Source of the DNA: Bacteroides uniformis
GTDB taxonomy: Bacteria > Bacteroidota > Bacteroidia > Bacteroidales > Bacteroidaceae
DNA length: 64,000 nt
NCBI RefSeq assembly: GCF_025147485.1
Contig: NZ_CP102263.1
Coordinates: 2,059,501 to 2,123,500, forward strand
Direction of reading: 5' to 3'
The stretch's first letter is position 1, and every line of letters starts with the position of its first letter. Of the stretch, positions 17,627-25,948 are shown one piece after another. Under the pieces are notes generated by a model that did no database searches, was not told where the DNA came from, and was given only the letters and a program-made list of their open reading frames with translations. The position numbers and the translations under genes were made by a program.

Positions 17627-18790
17627 ATGAAGTATCAGACTACTATTGTAAAGTCTTTTTTTACTGTATTTATTCTAACTTTCATCAGTTCCGGCCTAAG
17701 TGCCGGAACTCTTGGTTTAGACGGTAAGAAGAAGGATAAGGAGAAGAAGGAGGAATTGTCGGCAGACGGACCTTATGTGATTTATGAACCGGACGGCAAG
17801 GTGTGCGTCATAAGTGTTACAGCCCAAGGGCAGATAGAAGATACGACTTATACGGTGCTTCCTCAGGATTTCACCCTTCATGTCACGGACCACAAAGGGC
17901 GTTATCCGTTTGATGTGAAGCTGCATCCGGTCAAACGTCCGGAATGGCAATACAGACAACCGGATAAAGTGTTTGTGATGTCTGACCCCCATGGCAAGTT
18001 GAATTGCGTGATGAGCTTGCTGCGAGGCAACAATGTCATTGATAAAGACTACCATTGGAGTTTTGGAACCAACCATCTGGTGGTTATCGGTGATATATTT
18101 GACCGTGGCAAAGATGTGCCGCAGATATTTTGGCTGTTCTATAAATTGGAGAAGGAGGCGGCAGATGCAGGTGGTCATGTTTCGTTTCTGTTGGGTAACC
18201 ATGAACCACTTGTGACGGCAAATGATTTGCGTTATACCAAAGAAAAGTACAAGACATTGGCCCGAAAACTGGGTATGGATTATCCGGCATTGTTCGGTCC
18301 GGACACAGAACTTGGCAAATGGCTTGGTACCCGTAATACGATGCAGACCATCGGACCTAATCTGTATGTGCACGCAGGTTTGGGAAAGGAGTTTTATGAC
18401 CGTGACTTGAATATTCCCACAGTGAATGAGGAAATGAGCCGTGCATTGTTCATGAGCAAGAAGGAACGTAAGGCCTTATCGCCTCTCACGGCTTTCCTAT
18501 ATGGTAATAGCGGACCTATCTGGTATCGTGGATTGGTACGGACGGATGCAAAATACCATCCATTGGCACAAGACTCCCTGCAACTGATGTTGAAACGTTA
18601 TGACGTCGAACATATCATTGTGGGGCATACTATCTTTAAGGATATTTCCACTTTCTATGATGGACGGGTGATTGGAGTGAATGTGGATAACGAGGAAAAC
18701 CGAAAGAAGAAACGTGGGCGCGCTTTACTGATTGACGGGAATACCTATCTTGTGGTGGGAGATAAAGGAGCGATGCGAAAATTGTTCTGA
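17627..18790 (+). CDS. Secreted calcineurin-like metallophosphoesterase
   Basis: A 387-aa protein with an N-terminal signal peptide and a Lys-rich spacer (GKKKDKEKKEE). The two-metal phosphoesterase motifs are all present: SDPHGK (D-x-H), GDIFDRGK (GD-x-x-DRG), LGNHEP (GNHE), YVHAGL and IIVGHTIFKDI. These place it in the PPP-like branch. It lies 18 bp after susD and shares that transcript, so a phosphorylated substrate for the importer is a reasonable inference. A short N-terminal beta-rich region (residues 45-105) is unassigned. Confidence 0.88.
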   Translation: MKYQTTIVKSFFTVFILTFISSGLSAGTLGLDGKKKDKEKKEELSADGPYVIYEPDGKVCVISVTAQGQIEDTTYTVLPQDFTLHVTDHKGRYPFDVKLHPVKRPEWQYRQPDKVFVMSDPHGKLNCVMSLLRGNNVIDKDYHWSFGTNHLVVIGDIFDRGKDVPQIFWLFYKLEKEAADAGGHVSFLLGNHEPLVTANDLRYTKEKYKTLARKLGMDYPALFGPDTELGKWLGTRNTMQTIGPNLYVHAGLGKEFYDRDLNIPTVNEEMSRALFMSKKERKALSPLTAFLYGNSGPIWYRGLVRTDAKYHPLAQDSLQLMLKRYDVEHIIVGHTIFKDISTFYDGRVIGVNVDNEENRKKKRGRALLIDGNTYLVVGDKGAMRKLF

Positions 18791-18809
18791 GGCTGTTCTC
18801 TTTCTGATT

Positions 18810-18893
18810 ATTTTTTAGGCGTGGAAGTACGTGGATTTCACGGAGAGACAAAGAAAAACTCCGTGTTTTTCGCGTAATCCGCGCCTAAAAAAT
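18810..18893. terminator. Bidirectional terminator between convergent genes
   Basis: ATTTTTTAGGCG (18810-18821) pairs exactly with CGCCTAAAAAAT (18882-18893). Nested inside are a CACGGAG/CTCCGTG stem and a short CGCG-containing stem, so the RNA folds as a branched hairpin. The A/T tails on both sides suit termination of both the metallophosphatase and the gph-like transcript. Confidence 0.7.
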
Positions 18894-18945
18894 ATCATAA
18901 TGTAAATATGCACTCTCGGATAGCTGGGGGGGAGGGAGTGCCTTC

Positions 18946-19599
18946 TCAAAGAGCGGCGATAACGGCAATGTCCGTAGCATTGTCTACGATATGTGCCGGA
19001 TGAAACTCTTCCAGTTCTGTGCGGGGACGGAATCCCCAGGTGACTCCGCAGGCGGTGACTCCGGCATTGGCGGCCGTCTGCATATCCACTCCGGAGTCTC
19101 CCACATATAGCACGTCTTCACGGGATATCCGGGTGATGTCCAGAATGTCATGCACCACTGTTGGGTCGGGCTTCACGTTGACCCCTTCCCGTTGTCCGAA
19201 GACGGCGGTAAAACGTATGTTGGGGAAATAATGTGAAATCAGTTTCACGGTAGCCGATTGATATTTGTTGGAAGCCACTGCCAATATCATCCCTTTCTCC
19301 TGCAACTGTTCCAGTAGTTCGGGGATGCCGGGGTAAGGGCGGCTTTTATCAGCATTGTGCACGTCATAATAAGGCACAAACTCCTTGCGGACGCGCAGGA
19401 CGTTTTCTTCGCTCTTTTCCCCTTCCGGGAGGGCGCGCTCGAACAGTTTGTTGATTCCGTTGCCAACCATGAAGTTATAGGCCGATTCCGGGTGAGTGGG
19501 ATAGCCAAGCGCTTGCAGGGCATGGTTTGTACTTTGTGCCAAATCGGCTATTGTATTCAGTAAAGTTCCGTCCAGGTCAAATATAATCAACTTCTTCAT
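18946..19599 (-). CDS. HAD-family phosphoglycolate phosphatase-like hydrolase
   Basis: A 217-aa cytoplasmic phosphatase. Motif I is IFDLDGTLLNT (nucleophile Asp9). Motif II is VASNK, motif III is the Lys in NVKPDP, and motif IV is YVGDSGVDMQTAANAG. The helical cap (about residues 18-85) is of the Gph/PGP type. 2-Phosphoglycolate is the likely substrate, but related HAD enzymes (beta-phosphoglucomutase, pyrophosphatase) have similar architecture. It is transcribed divergently from fabI. Confidence 0.87.
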   Translation of the reverse strand: MKKLIIFDLDGTLLNTIADLAQSTNHALQALGYPTHPESAYNFMVGNGINKLFERALPEGEKSEENVLRVRKEFVPYYDVHNADKSRPYPGIPELLEQLQEKGMILAVASNKYQSATVKLISHYFPNIRFTAVFGQREGVNVKPDPTVVHDILDITRISREDVLYVGDSGVDMQTAANAGVTACGVTWGFRPRTELEEFHPAHIVDNATDIAVIAAL

Positions 19600-19726
19600 T
19601 GCCTTCTCTATTTTTTAGTTTGCTGCAAATATAGGGCTTTTTGCGCTCATGTTCAAATGCTGTCTCGGGTTTCATCAGGTATTTGCAGAATAGGAAGCCC
19701 TGGGCTGATAATCAGTGCGTTATTAC

Positions 19727-19855
19727 TGCATTCCTGCTGCATGCGTTTTGCAGTAGTACTGCAGATGGAGTGCAGCGTTACTGCAAATATGTTTGCAGTG
19801 ATACTGCAACTGTATTGCAGTGGTACTGCACAAGCGTTGCAGTAGTTTTGCAGTG
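19727..19855. repeat. 22-bp palindromic array 1 (TGCA every 11 bp), upstream of fabI
   Basis: Units begin at 19727, 19749, 19771, 19794, 19816, 19838 and 19849. The 22-bp steps break only at a 23-bp step and a final 11-bp half step. The typical unit is the palindrome TGCAGTNNTACTGCA (15 nt) plus 7 variable nt, so TGCA recurs about every 11 bp, on one face of the helix. The first unit is degenerate (TGCA-7N-TGCA). The array ends 73 bp before the TATCTTTG box of fabI. A second array with the same layout is at 32491-32618. Function is unknown; it could be an operator array. Confidence 0.85.
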
Positions 19856-19927
19856 GGTGATCGGTATATTTTTTGCCGTTCTTCCCTTTTCTTTGCACAC
19901 TTTCGGGCTTTTTATGCAAAAACTTCC

Positions 19928-19935
19928 TATCTTTG
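19928..19935 (+). promoter_or_regulatory. -7 promoter box of fabI
   Basis: TATCTTTG, 26 bp before the fabI start codon, matches the Bacteroides -7 element. No perfect TTTG lies at the usual -33 distance. Confidence 0.65.
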
Positions 19936-19960
19936 CAGCCGAATTTTACTAAAAATAGGT

Positions 19961-20818
19961 ATGAGTTACAATTTGTTGAAAGGAAAAAGAGGCATTATTT
20001 TCGGTGCTCTGAATGAGCAGTCCATTGCCTGGAAAGTAGCAGAAAAAGCAGTAAAAGAAGGTGCAACCATCACTTTATCGAATACACCGGTTGCTGTCCG
20101 TATGGGCGAAGTGTCCGCTCTTTCGGAGAAACTGAACTGCGAGGTGATTCCCGCAGATGCTACAAGTGTAGAAGATTTGGAAAATGTATTCAAACGCTCT
20201 ATGGAAGTATTGGGTGGCCCGGTTGACTTCGTGCTGCACTCCATTGGTATGTCTCCCAATGTGCGTAAGAAACGTACATATGATGATTTGGATTACGATA
20301 TGTTGGAAAAGACGCTGGACATCTCCGCTGTCTCTTTCCACAAGATGATACAAGCTGCCAAGAAACTCAACGCCATTGCCGACTACGGTTCAATTCTGGC
20401 TTTGAGTTATGTGGCTGCGCAACGTACGTTCTACGGTTACAACGATATGGCAGATGCCAAGGCACTGCTGGAATCCATTGCCCGCAGCTTCGGTTACATC
20501 TACGGACGTGAACACCATGTACGTGTCAACACCATTTCCCAGTCTCCCACGATGACCACTGCCGGTTCCGGTGTGAAGGGTATGGACAAACTGTTCGACT
20601 TCGCCAACCGCATGTCTCCTCTGGGTAATGCTTCTGCCGATGAGTGTGCGGACTACTGTATCGTGATGTTTTCCGACCTCACCCGCAAGGTCACTATGCA
20701 GAACTTGTTCCACGATGGAGGTTTCTCCAGCGTAGGTATGAGCCTTCGCGCCATGGCTACTTACGAGAAGGGACTGGATGAGTATAAGGACGAAAACGGA
20801 AATATCATTTACGGCTAA
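19961..20818 (+). CDS. fabI: Enoyl-[acyl-carrier-protein] reductase (NADH)
   Basis: This 285-aa short-chain dehydrogenase reduces trans-2-enoyl-ACP in the last step of type II fatty-acid elongation. The N-terminal nucleotide-binding region (KGKRGIIFGALNEQSIAWKVA) and a Y-x6-K-type active site (Tyr in FYGYNDMADAK with the following Lys) are visible, as are HSIGMSP and the NTISQSPTMTTAGSG segment. I start at the ATG at 19961; an earlier in-frame GTG/TTG start would run through the promoter box and the palindromic array. The TAA stop shares a base with the next ATG. Confidence 0.94.
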   Translation: MSYNLLKGKRGIIFGALNEQSIAWKVAEKAVKEGATITLSNTPVAVRMGEVSALSEKLNCEVIPADATSVEDLENVFKRSMEVLGGPVDFVLHSIGMSPNVRKKRTYDDLDYDMLEKTLDISAVSFHKMIQAAKKLNAIADYGSILALSYVAAQRTFYGYNDMADAKALLESIARSFGYIYGREHHVRVNTISQSPTMTTAGSGVKGMDKLFDFANRMSPLGNASADECADYCIVMFSDLTRKVTMQNLFHDGGFSSVGMSLRAMATYEKGLDEYKDENGNIIYG

Positions 20819-21522
20819 TGGAACTCGCACTTTATCTTTTGCCAGTCACGCTGGGCGATACGCCTATTGAAACGGTGTTGCCTCCTTATAATAAGGAGAT
20901 AATACTGGGAATCCGCTATTTCATCGTGGAGGATGTGCGCTCGGCACGCCGTTTTTTGAAAAAGGTGGACAAGGGAATAGATATTGATGCGCTGACATTC
21001 TATACGTTGAACAAGCATACGTCGCCCGAAGACATCTCCGGCTATCTGAAGCCGCTGGTGGAGGGGCATCCGATGGGCGTGATCTCCGAAGCCGGTTGTC
21101 CGGCTGTGGCCGACCCGGGAGCGGACGTAGTGGCTATTGCACAACGGAAAAACTTGAGAGTGGTCCCCTTGGTGGGGCCCTCTTCCATTATCCTCTCCGT
21201 CATGGGTTCCGGCTTCAACGGTCAGAGCTTTGCCTTCCATGGTTATCTTCCCATTGAACCGGCAGAGCGTGCCAAAAAGCTGAAAATGCTGGAACAACGC
21301 GTCTATAATGAACATCAGACTCAGCTTTTCATTGAAACGCCTTATCGCAATAATAAGATGATAGAGGATATTCTTCATAACTGCCGTCCGCAGACCAAGC
21401 TCTGCATTGCGGCGAACATTACTTGTGAAGGGGAGTATATCAAAACCAAGACCGTGAGGGAGTGGCAGGGCAAGACTCCCGACCTTTCTAAGATTCCTTG
21501 TATTTTTCTCTTGTATAAATAA
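20818..21522 (+). CDS. RsmI-like SAM-dependent methyltransferase (tetrapyrrole methylase fold)
   Basis: A 234-aa protein with the hallmarks of 16S rRNA 2'-O-methyltransferase RsmI: LYLLPVTLGD at the N-terminus, SEAGCPAVADPGADVVAIA, VPLVGPSSIILSVMGSGFNGQSFAFHGYLP, and FIETPYRNNKM. RsmI methylates C1402 of 16S rRNA in bacteria. This version is shorter than the roughly 285-aa E. coli protein and starts with a GDTPIETVLPPYN variant in place of the usual GNLxDIT, so the substrate is less certain. It overlaps fabI by one base and converges with the next gene, overlapping its 3' end by 35 bp. Confidence 0.82.
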   Translation: MELALYLLPVTLGDTPIETVLPPYNKEIILGIRYFIVEDVRSARRFLKKVDKGIDIDALTFYTLNKHTSPEDISGYLKPLVEGHPMGVISEAGCPAVADPGADVVAIAQRKNLRVVPLVGPSSIILSVMGSGFNGQSFAFHGYLPIEPAERAKKLKMLEQRVYNEHQTQLFIETPYRNNKMIEDILHNCRPQTKLCIAANITCEGEYIKTKTVREWQGKTPDLSKIPCIFLLYK

Positions 21523-22606
21523 TAGCTTCCAGGTGCTCGAATTCATATTCCAGGCAACTGCTGAAGAAGTTCCGTCCCAGGTTGTGTTCCATTTGCTGGA
21601 ATGTCCATAGCTTTCCCCCCTTGAAATTCTTATTGCATAGGATGGAGTCATCGTCCAGGTCTAGTGTGAAGAGATAGACCAGGCGGTTGGTGGCTTCATT
21701 CTCAAAATGATACATGAAGTTGAAGTGCAAATGGTCTAATGGGGCGGTGGGAAGCGTTTGTCGTAAAATTCTGTGTGCGCCTTGTTCCAATGTTTCTCCA
21801 TATATCAGGTAACCCTCCATCAGCAAGTCGATTTTATCTTTCTCGAAAACGTTGCATTTGGGGCGGGGGAGGAGAAACAGCATGCCGTGTGAGGCAACGG
21901 CAATCCGGATGACCGGATTGATATAGTCGTTTTTCCGGTTGATGGCTTCTGAGGCGATGGCTTTCCCCATGACATCTCCTTTGGTATTGACTATCGGTAC
22001 GAAAACCGTGTGGTTCATCACTATATTGAAATAGAAAATGCCGAACTGATTGAACAGAATGCCTGATATAAAGACGAGGGGAGGCGCCACATAAAACAGA
22101 ATGTGGCGGGTAGTGTCTCCCAAAGGGTAACTGACCAGAACCGCCAAGAAGATAATCAGAAAATGCAGCAGGCTTATGATAAGGATTACGCGTGAGGATA
22201 CGATGGCGGCTTCTGCCCCTTGTGCAAAAAGCTGCTTGCAGCATTTCTGTGTCTGAGACATGTGGTAGTCCAGAAATTTTCTCCTATTGAGGTAGATGAC
22301 GAATGGGGGAATGATGGCACTGATTTCCAGCGTGAACGGAAGCATGAAACGGGGACAGTAGTTTACGAGGAATAGGGTTGTTACCGATAACAGCAGTAAC
22401 ATTCCGGTAGTACAGTAAAGTATGATTTGCGGAACATGCGTTCCTCTATGCCTCACCGAATAGATGCTAAACAAGAGTCCTACACCTGCACCGATGTAGA
22501 TGGACATGTCCTGCGTTATAAACTCGCATAATATGATGGATATTATAACGGGGATGAATCCCAGCGACATATTGAATCTTGATGATAAAATTCTTTGATG
22601 GCTCAT
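21488..22606 (-). CDS. Membrane protein with degenerate Nudix-like C-terminal domain
   Basis: A 372-aa protein. The first ~215 residues contain about six membrane helices in three hairpins, with no recognised family. The C-terminal ~150 residues read like a Nudix hydrolase (NPVIRIAVASHGMLFLLPR, then GYLIYGETLEQGAHRILRQTL in the Nudix-box position, then HFNFMYHF). The catalytic RE-x-x-EE glutamates are missing; the box has HRILRQT instead, so hydrolysis is unlikely and ligand sensing is more plausible. Its end overlaps the convergent rsmI-like gene by 35 bp. Confidence 0.65.
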   Translation of the reverse strand: MSHQRILSSRFNMSLGFIPVIISIILCEFITQDMSIYIGAGVGLLFSIYSVRHRGTHVPQIILYCTTGMLLLLSVTTLFLVNYCPRFMLPFTLEISAIIPPFVIYLNRRKFLDYHMSQTQKCCKQLFAQGAEAAIVSSRVILIISLLHFLIIFLAVLVSYPLGDTTRHILFYVAPPLVFISGILFNQFGIFYFNIVMNHTVFVPIVNTKGDVMGKAIASEAINRKNDYINPVIRIAVASHGMLFLLPRPKCNVFEKDKIDLLMEGYLIYGETLEQGAHRILRQTLPTAPLDHLHFNFMYHFENEATNRLVYLFTLDLDDDSILCNKNFKGGKLWTFQQMEHNLGRNFFSSCLEYEFEHLEAIIYTREKYKES

Positions 22607-22652
22607 TATCCGTATTATGATTTTGTCGTTTACATCATAACAACTGGGAAAT

Positions 22653-23534
22653 TTAAATGTTTCCTATTTTACTTCTTTTTTGTATAAAATGGATCTGTTT
22701 TTCCGCATGATAAGAGGAGCGTACCAATGGAGCGCTTTCCACTTGCTGAAACCCTTTTTTCAATCCTTTCTCTCTGTAGAGTGCAAATTGTTCGGGAGTA
22801 ATATATGCTGCTACCGGATAATGCTTGTGTGTGGGTTGAAGGTATTGGCCTATAGTCAGTATGTGGCAGTCCACCCGGCGGAGGTCGTCCATCAGTTCTT
22901 CCACTTCTTCCGGAGTCTCGCCCAATCCCACCATAATGCCGGACTTGGTGGTAGTATTGCTTTCTGCAATTTGCCGCAACACTTCCAGGCTTGTTTCATA
23001 CTTGGCGGCACTGCGTACGAGGGGGCTGATGCGACGGACAGTCTCCATGTTGTGCGAAATGATTTCCGGTTGTGCATCGATGACTTGTGCCACGAGTTCC
23101 TTTCTTCCCTGGAAGTCGGGAATCAGCACTTCGACGGTGGTGTCAGGGTTGAGCCGCTTGATTTCCCGGATGGTACGTACCCAGTGTGACGCGCCTAAGT
23201 CGGGCAGGTCGTCACGGTCTACGGAGGTGACGACTGCATGGGAGAGTTTCATCAAGGCAATGGACTCTGCCACATGTGTAGGCTCATCGGCATCCAGTGG
23301 CAAGGGCTTCCCGCTTGCCGTGTTGCAGAACTTACAGCACCGGGTGCAGATATTTCCCCCAATCATGAAGGTTGCGGTGCCTTTCCCCCAACATTCCCCC
23401 ATATTGGGGCAACGGCCGCTGCTACAGATGGTATGTAGGCAATGCGATTCGACAATGCGTTTGGTCTCGGTATAGCGCTCGTTGGCACCGATGCTTATTT
23501 TGAGCCACTCAGGCTTACGTACTCTTTCGGGCAT
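22653..23534 (-). CDS. lipA: Lipoyl synthase
   Basis: A 293-aa radical SAM enzyme that inserts two sulfurs into octanoyl groups on lipoate-dependent proteins. The auxiliary cluster cysteines are C37, C42 and C48 (CSSGRCPNMGEC), and the radical SAM CxxxCxxC is C63, C67 and C70 (CTRCCKFC). The C-terminal RSSYHAEK motif, whose Ser ligates the auxiliary cluster, is present. The start codon touches the stop of the upstream DPP IV gene, so the two genes form one operon. Confidence 0.96.
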   Translation of the reverse strand: MPERVRKPEWLKISIGANERYTETKRIVESHCLHTICSSGRCPNMGECWGKGTATFMIGGNICTRCCKFCNTASGKPLPLDADEPTHVAESIALMKLSHAVVTSVDRDDLPDLGASHWVRTIREIKRLNPDTTVEVLIPDFQGRKELVAQVIDAQPEIISHNMETVRRISPLVRSAAKYETSLEVLRQIAESNTTTKSGIMVGLGETPEEVEELMDDLRRVDCHILTIGQYLQPTHKHYPVAAYITPEQFALYREKGLKKGFQQVESAPLVRSSYHAEKQIHFIQKRSKIGNI

Positions 23535-25747
23535 TATTTCAATTCTTTGTTGAAGAAGTTGGTCAACCGCGTGTATAGGTGTAACCGGGTATTTCCTCCG
23601 TAGATACTGTGGTTGCGGTTGGTGTAAACCTGCATATCGAACTGTTTGCCGAGTTGTACCAGTTGTTCGGCATATTCGGCACAGTTCTGGAAGTGTACAT
23701 TGTCGTCTGCCATGCCGTGTACCAGCAGCAGGTTGCCGTGAAGCTTGTCGGCACGGGTAAAGGTGGAACTGGCCTTATAGCCTTCGGCGTTTTCTTTCGG
23801 TGTGCGCATAAAGCGTTCGCCATAAACGGTGTCGTAGTAGTTCCAGTCGGTAACGGCAGCTACGGCTACTCCGGCCTTGAATACCGGTGTTCCTTCACTC
23901 ATACTCATAATGGTCATGTATCCACCGTAACTCCATCCCCAGATTCCGATGCGGTTTTTGTCCACATAAGGCTGGTTGCCCATGTAGAGGGCGGTTTCCA
24001 CCTGGTCTTTGGCTTCCTTGATACCCAGGTTCAGATAGGTGCATTTGGCGAATTCGGCACCCCGTCCTCCGGTGCCACGCCCGTCTACGCAAACCACGAT
24101 ATAGCCTTGTGATGCCATGTAGGTTTCCCAGCTTACACTGAACTTGTCAAGCACTTGCTGTGAACCGGGGCCGCTGTACTGGTACATCAGTACCGGGTAT
24201 TTCTTGCCGGCAGAGAAGTCGGCAGGTTTCATCATCCAGCCATTCAATGTGGTTCCGTCGGAAGTCTGGAAAGTGAAGAATTCCTTCCGTGGCATGTCAT
24301 AGCCGCTGATTTCCTGCTTCAATGCCGCATTGTCCATCAGGGTGGCAAGAGTCTTGCCGGTATTGTCGTTCAGCGTAATGACGGTCGGAGTGTCCAGATT
24401 GGAATAACGGTTCATATAGTACTTCATGTTCGCACTGAACTGCGCACTGTTTGTTCCGGCTTGTGACGATAGTCTGGTCTTTTTACCTTTCCGGTCAATC
24501 TTGTAGATGGCACTGCGCATGGGGCTTTCCTCGTTGCTGCTGAAGTAGAAGCTTCCTTCTTCGGGGTCATAACCCAGGAACTCCTGCACTTCATATTGTC
24601 CGGCTGTCACTTGTTTCAGCAGATTGCCGCCTATGCTATACCAGTACAGATGGTTGTATCCGCTCTTTTCGCTGACAAAACTGAAATTTTCCGGATAGAA
24701 GATGATGTTGTCGAATACATTCTCGCGGATATAGGTATCGCTTTCATCACGCAGAGCCAGTTTGGCTACCGTGCTGCGAGGGTCGGCAAAGTATAGGTCG
24801 AACCGGTTCTGATGGCGGTTCAGTGTCATGACGGCAAGTTTGTTGGGGTCTTGGGTAAAGCGGATGCGGGGAATATAGCCGTCTGCATCTACCGGCACGT
24901 TTATCTTGCGGGTCACTTTCGACTTGATGTCGAAGGTGTGTACGGACACTTTGGAATTTACTTCTCCCGTTTTAGGATATTTGTAAGTATACTCTCCCGG
25001 ATACTTCTCGAAAGGGGTGAAGTGGGGGGCTTGTCCGGCAAAAAGAGGGAAAGAGTAGGAGGGAACATCTTTCTCGTCGAAGCGGATGAAAGCCAGCATC
25101 TGGCTGTCGGCACTGAATTCCAGCGCACGGTTGAAGGAGAACTCCTCTTCGTAAACCCAGTCGGGGATGCCGTTCAGCACCTCGTTCTGTTTCCCGTCTT
25201 CCGTCACCTGGCTTTCGCTGTTGCCGTAGAGCAGTTTTACAAGGAAGATGTTGTTGTCGCGTACAAAAGCCACCTGGTTGCCGTCCGGTGAAAATACGGG
25301 CACCTGCTGCGGGCCGCCGTCCGAAAGCTTTTCCACGATATTGTTGATTTTACCGTCCAGGTTGCGCTTCAGGCTGTAGATGTAATGCACAGCCGTATAG
25401 GAATGACGGTAGATGGGAGTTGTTTCGGTGGCAATGAGCAGCTTGCTGCCGTCCGGAGCAAAGCTGTAGCTGTCGAATGTCTTGAACGTGCATTCGCGTG
25501 CGGTAGCGGCATCAAACAGCACTTCCACGGGTTTTCCCGTTTTGAAGGAGTACTTGATGATTTGTGTCCTGTCCGCATTCATCTGCGAATAATGTTCCCC
25601 GTCTCCCGGGATGGGGATAACGCCGGAAATATTCTTCGGAGTGAACTTGCCCGATACGATTTCTTTCAAATCGAGCGCCTTGCCACTTTGGGCGAAACCT
25701 GCCAGCGTACAGAGGCAGAGGAGAAGTGCGATACTTATCTGTTTCAT
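23534..25747 (-). CDS. Dipeptidyl peptidase IV (family S9B)
   Basis: A 737-aa secreted serine peptidase. A signal peptide (MKQISIALLLCLCTLAGFAQ) is followed by an eight-bladed propeller domain (to about residue 470) and an alpha/beta-hydrolase domain. The catalytic Ser is S606 in GWSYGG, with Asp in MADDN (681/682) and His in NHSIYGG (713). An LxFIRFDEKDVPSYSF stretch (about residues 220-235) aligns with the Glu-containing substrate-binding region of DPP IV. It removes Xaa-Pro dipeptides from peptide N-termini in the periplasm or at the surface. It shares an operon with lipA. Confidence 0.93.
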   Translation of the reverse strand: MKQISIALLLCLCTLAGFAQSGKALDLKEIVSGKFTPKNISGVIPIPGDGEHYSQMNADRTQIIKYSFKTGKPVEVLFDAATARECTFKTFDSYSFAPDGSKLLIATETTPIYRHSYTAVHYIYSLKRNLDGKINNIVEKLSDGGPQQVPVFSPDGNQVAFVRDNNIFLVKLLYGNSESQVTEDGKQNEVLNGIPDWVYEEEFSFNRALEFSADSQMLAFIRFDEKDVPSYSFPLFAGQAPHFTPFEKYPGEYTYKYPKTGEVNSKVSVHTFDIKSKVTRKINVPVDADGYIPRIRFTQDPNKLAVMTLNRHQNRFDLYFADPRSTVAKLALRDESDTYIRENVFDNIIFYPENFSFVSEKSGYNHLYWYSIGGNLLKQVTAGQYEVQEFLGYDPEEGSFYFSSNEESPMRSAIYKIDRKGKKTRLSSQAGTNSAQFSANMKYYMNRYSNLDTPTVITLNDNTGKTLATLMDNAALKQEISGYDMPRKEFFTFQTSDGTTLNGWMMKPADFSAGKKYPVLMYQYSGPGSQQVLDKFSVSWETYMASQGYIVVCVDGRGTGGRGAEFAKCTYLNLGIKEAKDQVETALYMGNQPYVDKNRIGIWGWSYGGYMTIMSMSEGTPVFKAGVAVAAVTDWNYYDTVYGERFMRTPKENAEGYKASSTFTRADKLHGNLLLVHGMADDNVHFQNCAEYAEQLVQLGKQFDMQVYTNRNHSIYGGNTRLHLYTRLTNFFNKELK

Positions 25748-25858
25748 ATCTATCTTTTATGCTTATCTGTTTCCCTATTTTTTCTGGGGAACAAATATAC
25801 AACAAAGGGAAGATTTATCGAAGCAGTGGGCCGATTTTATTCTTTTTGAACAGAAAAA

Positions 25859-25895
25859 GCCCGTCCTGCTTCTTGGGGGCGAAGCAGGGACGGGC
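25859..25895 (-). terminator. Terminator after the SIS-domain gene
   Basis: On the minus strand a GC-rich stem (GCCCGTCCCTGCTTC pairing with GAAGCAGGACGGGC, one bulged base, 8-nt loop) is followed by TTTTT. It closes the ROK-MFS-SIS operon. A short direct repeat (GATGATGATTGG, twice) lies just before it at 25911-25937. Confidence 0.8.
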
Positions 25896-25948
25896 CTCCG
25901 TCACTCATAGATGATGATTGGATGAGATGATGATTGGAATATCTTTCG

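Noticed and set aside
19727..19855. CRISPR-like array
   Set aside because: The constant part is a 15-nt palindrome and the variable part only 7 nt, far below CRISPR repeat and spacer sizes. There are no cas genes in the window, and the Cas4-like fold at 3.7 kb belongs to a helicase fusion.
19820..19960. Earlier start for fabI
   Set aside because: The extra 47 residues run through the end of the palindromic array and the TATCTTTG box and have no similarity to FabI.
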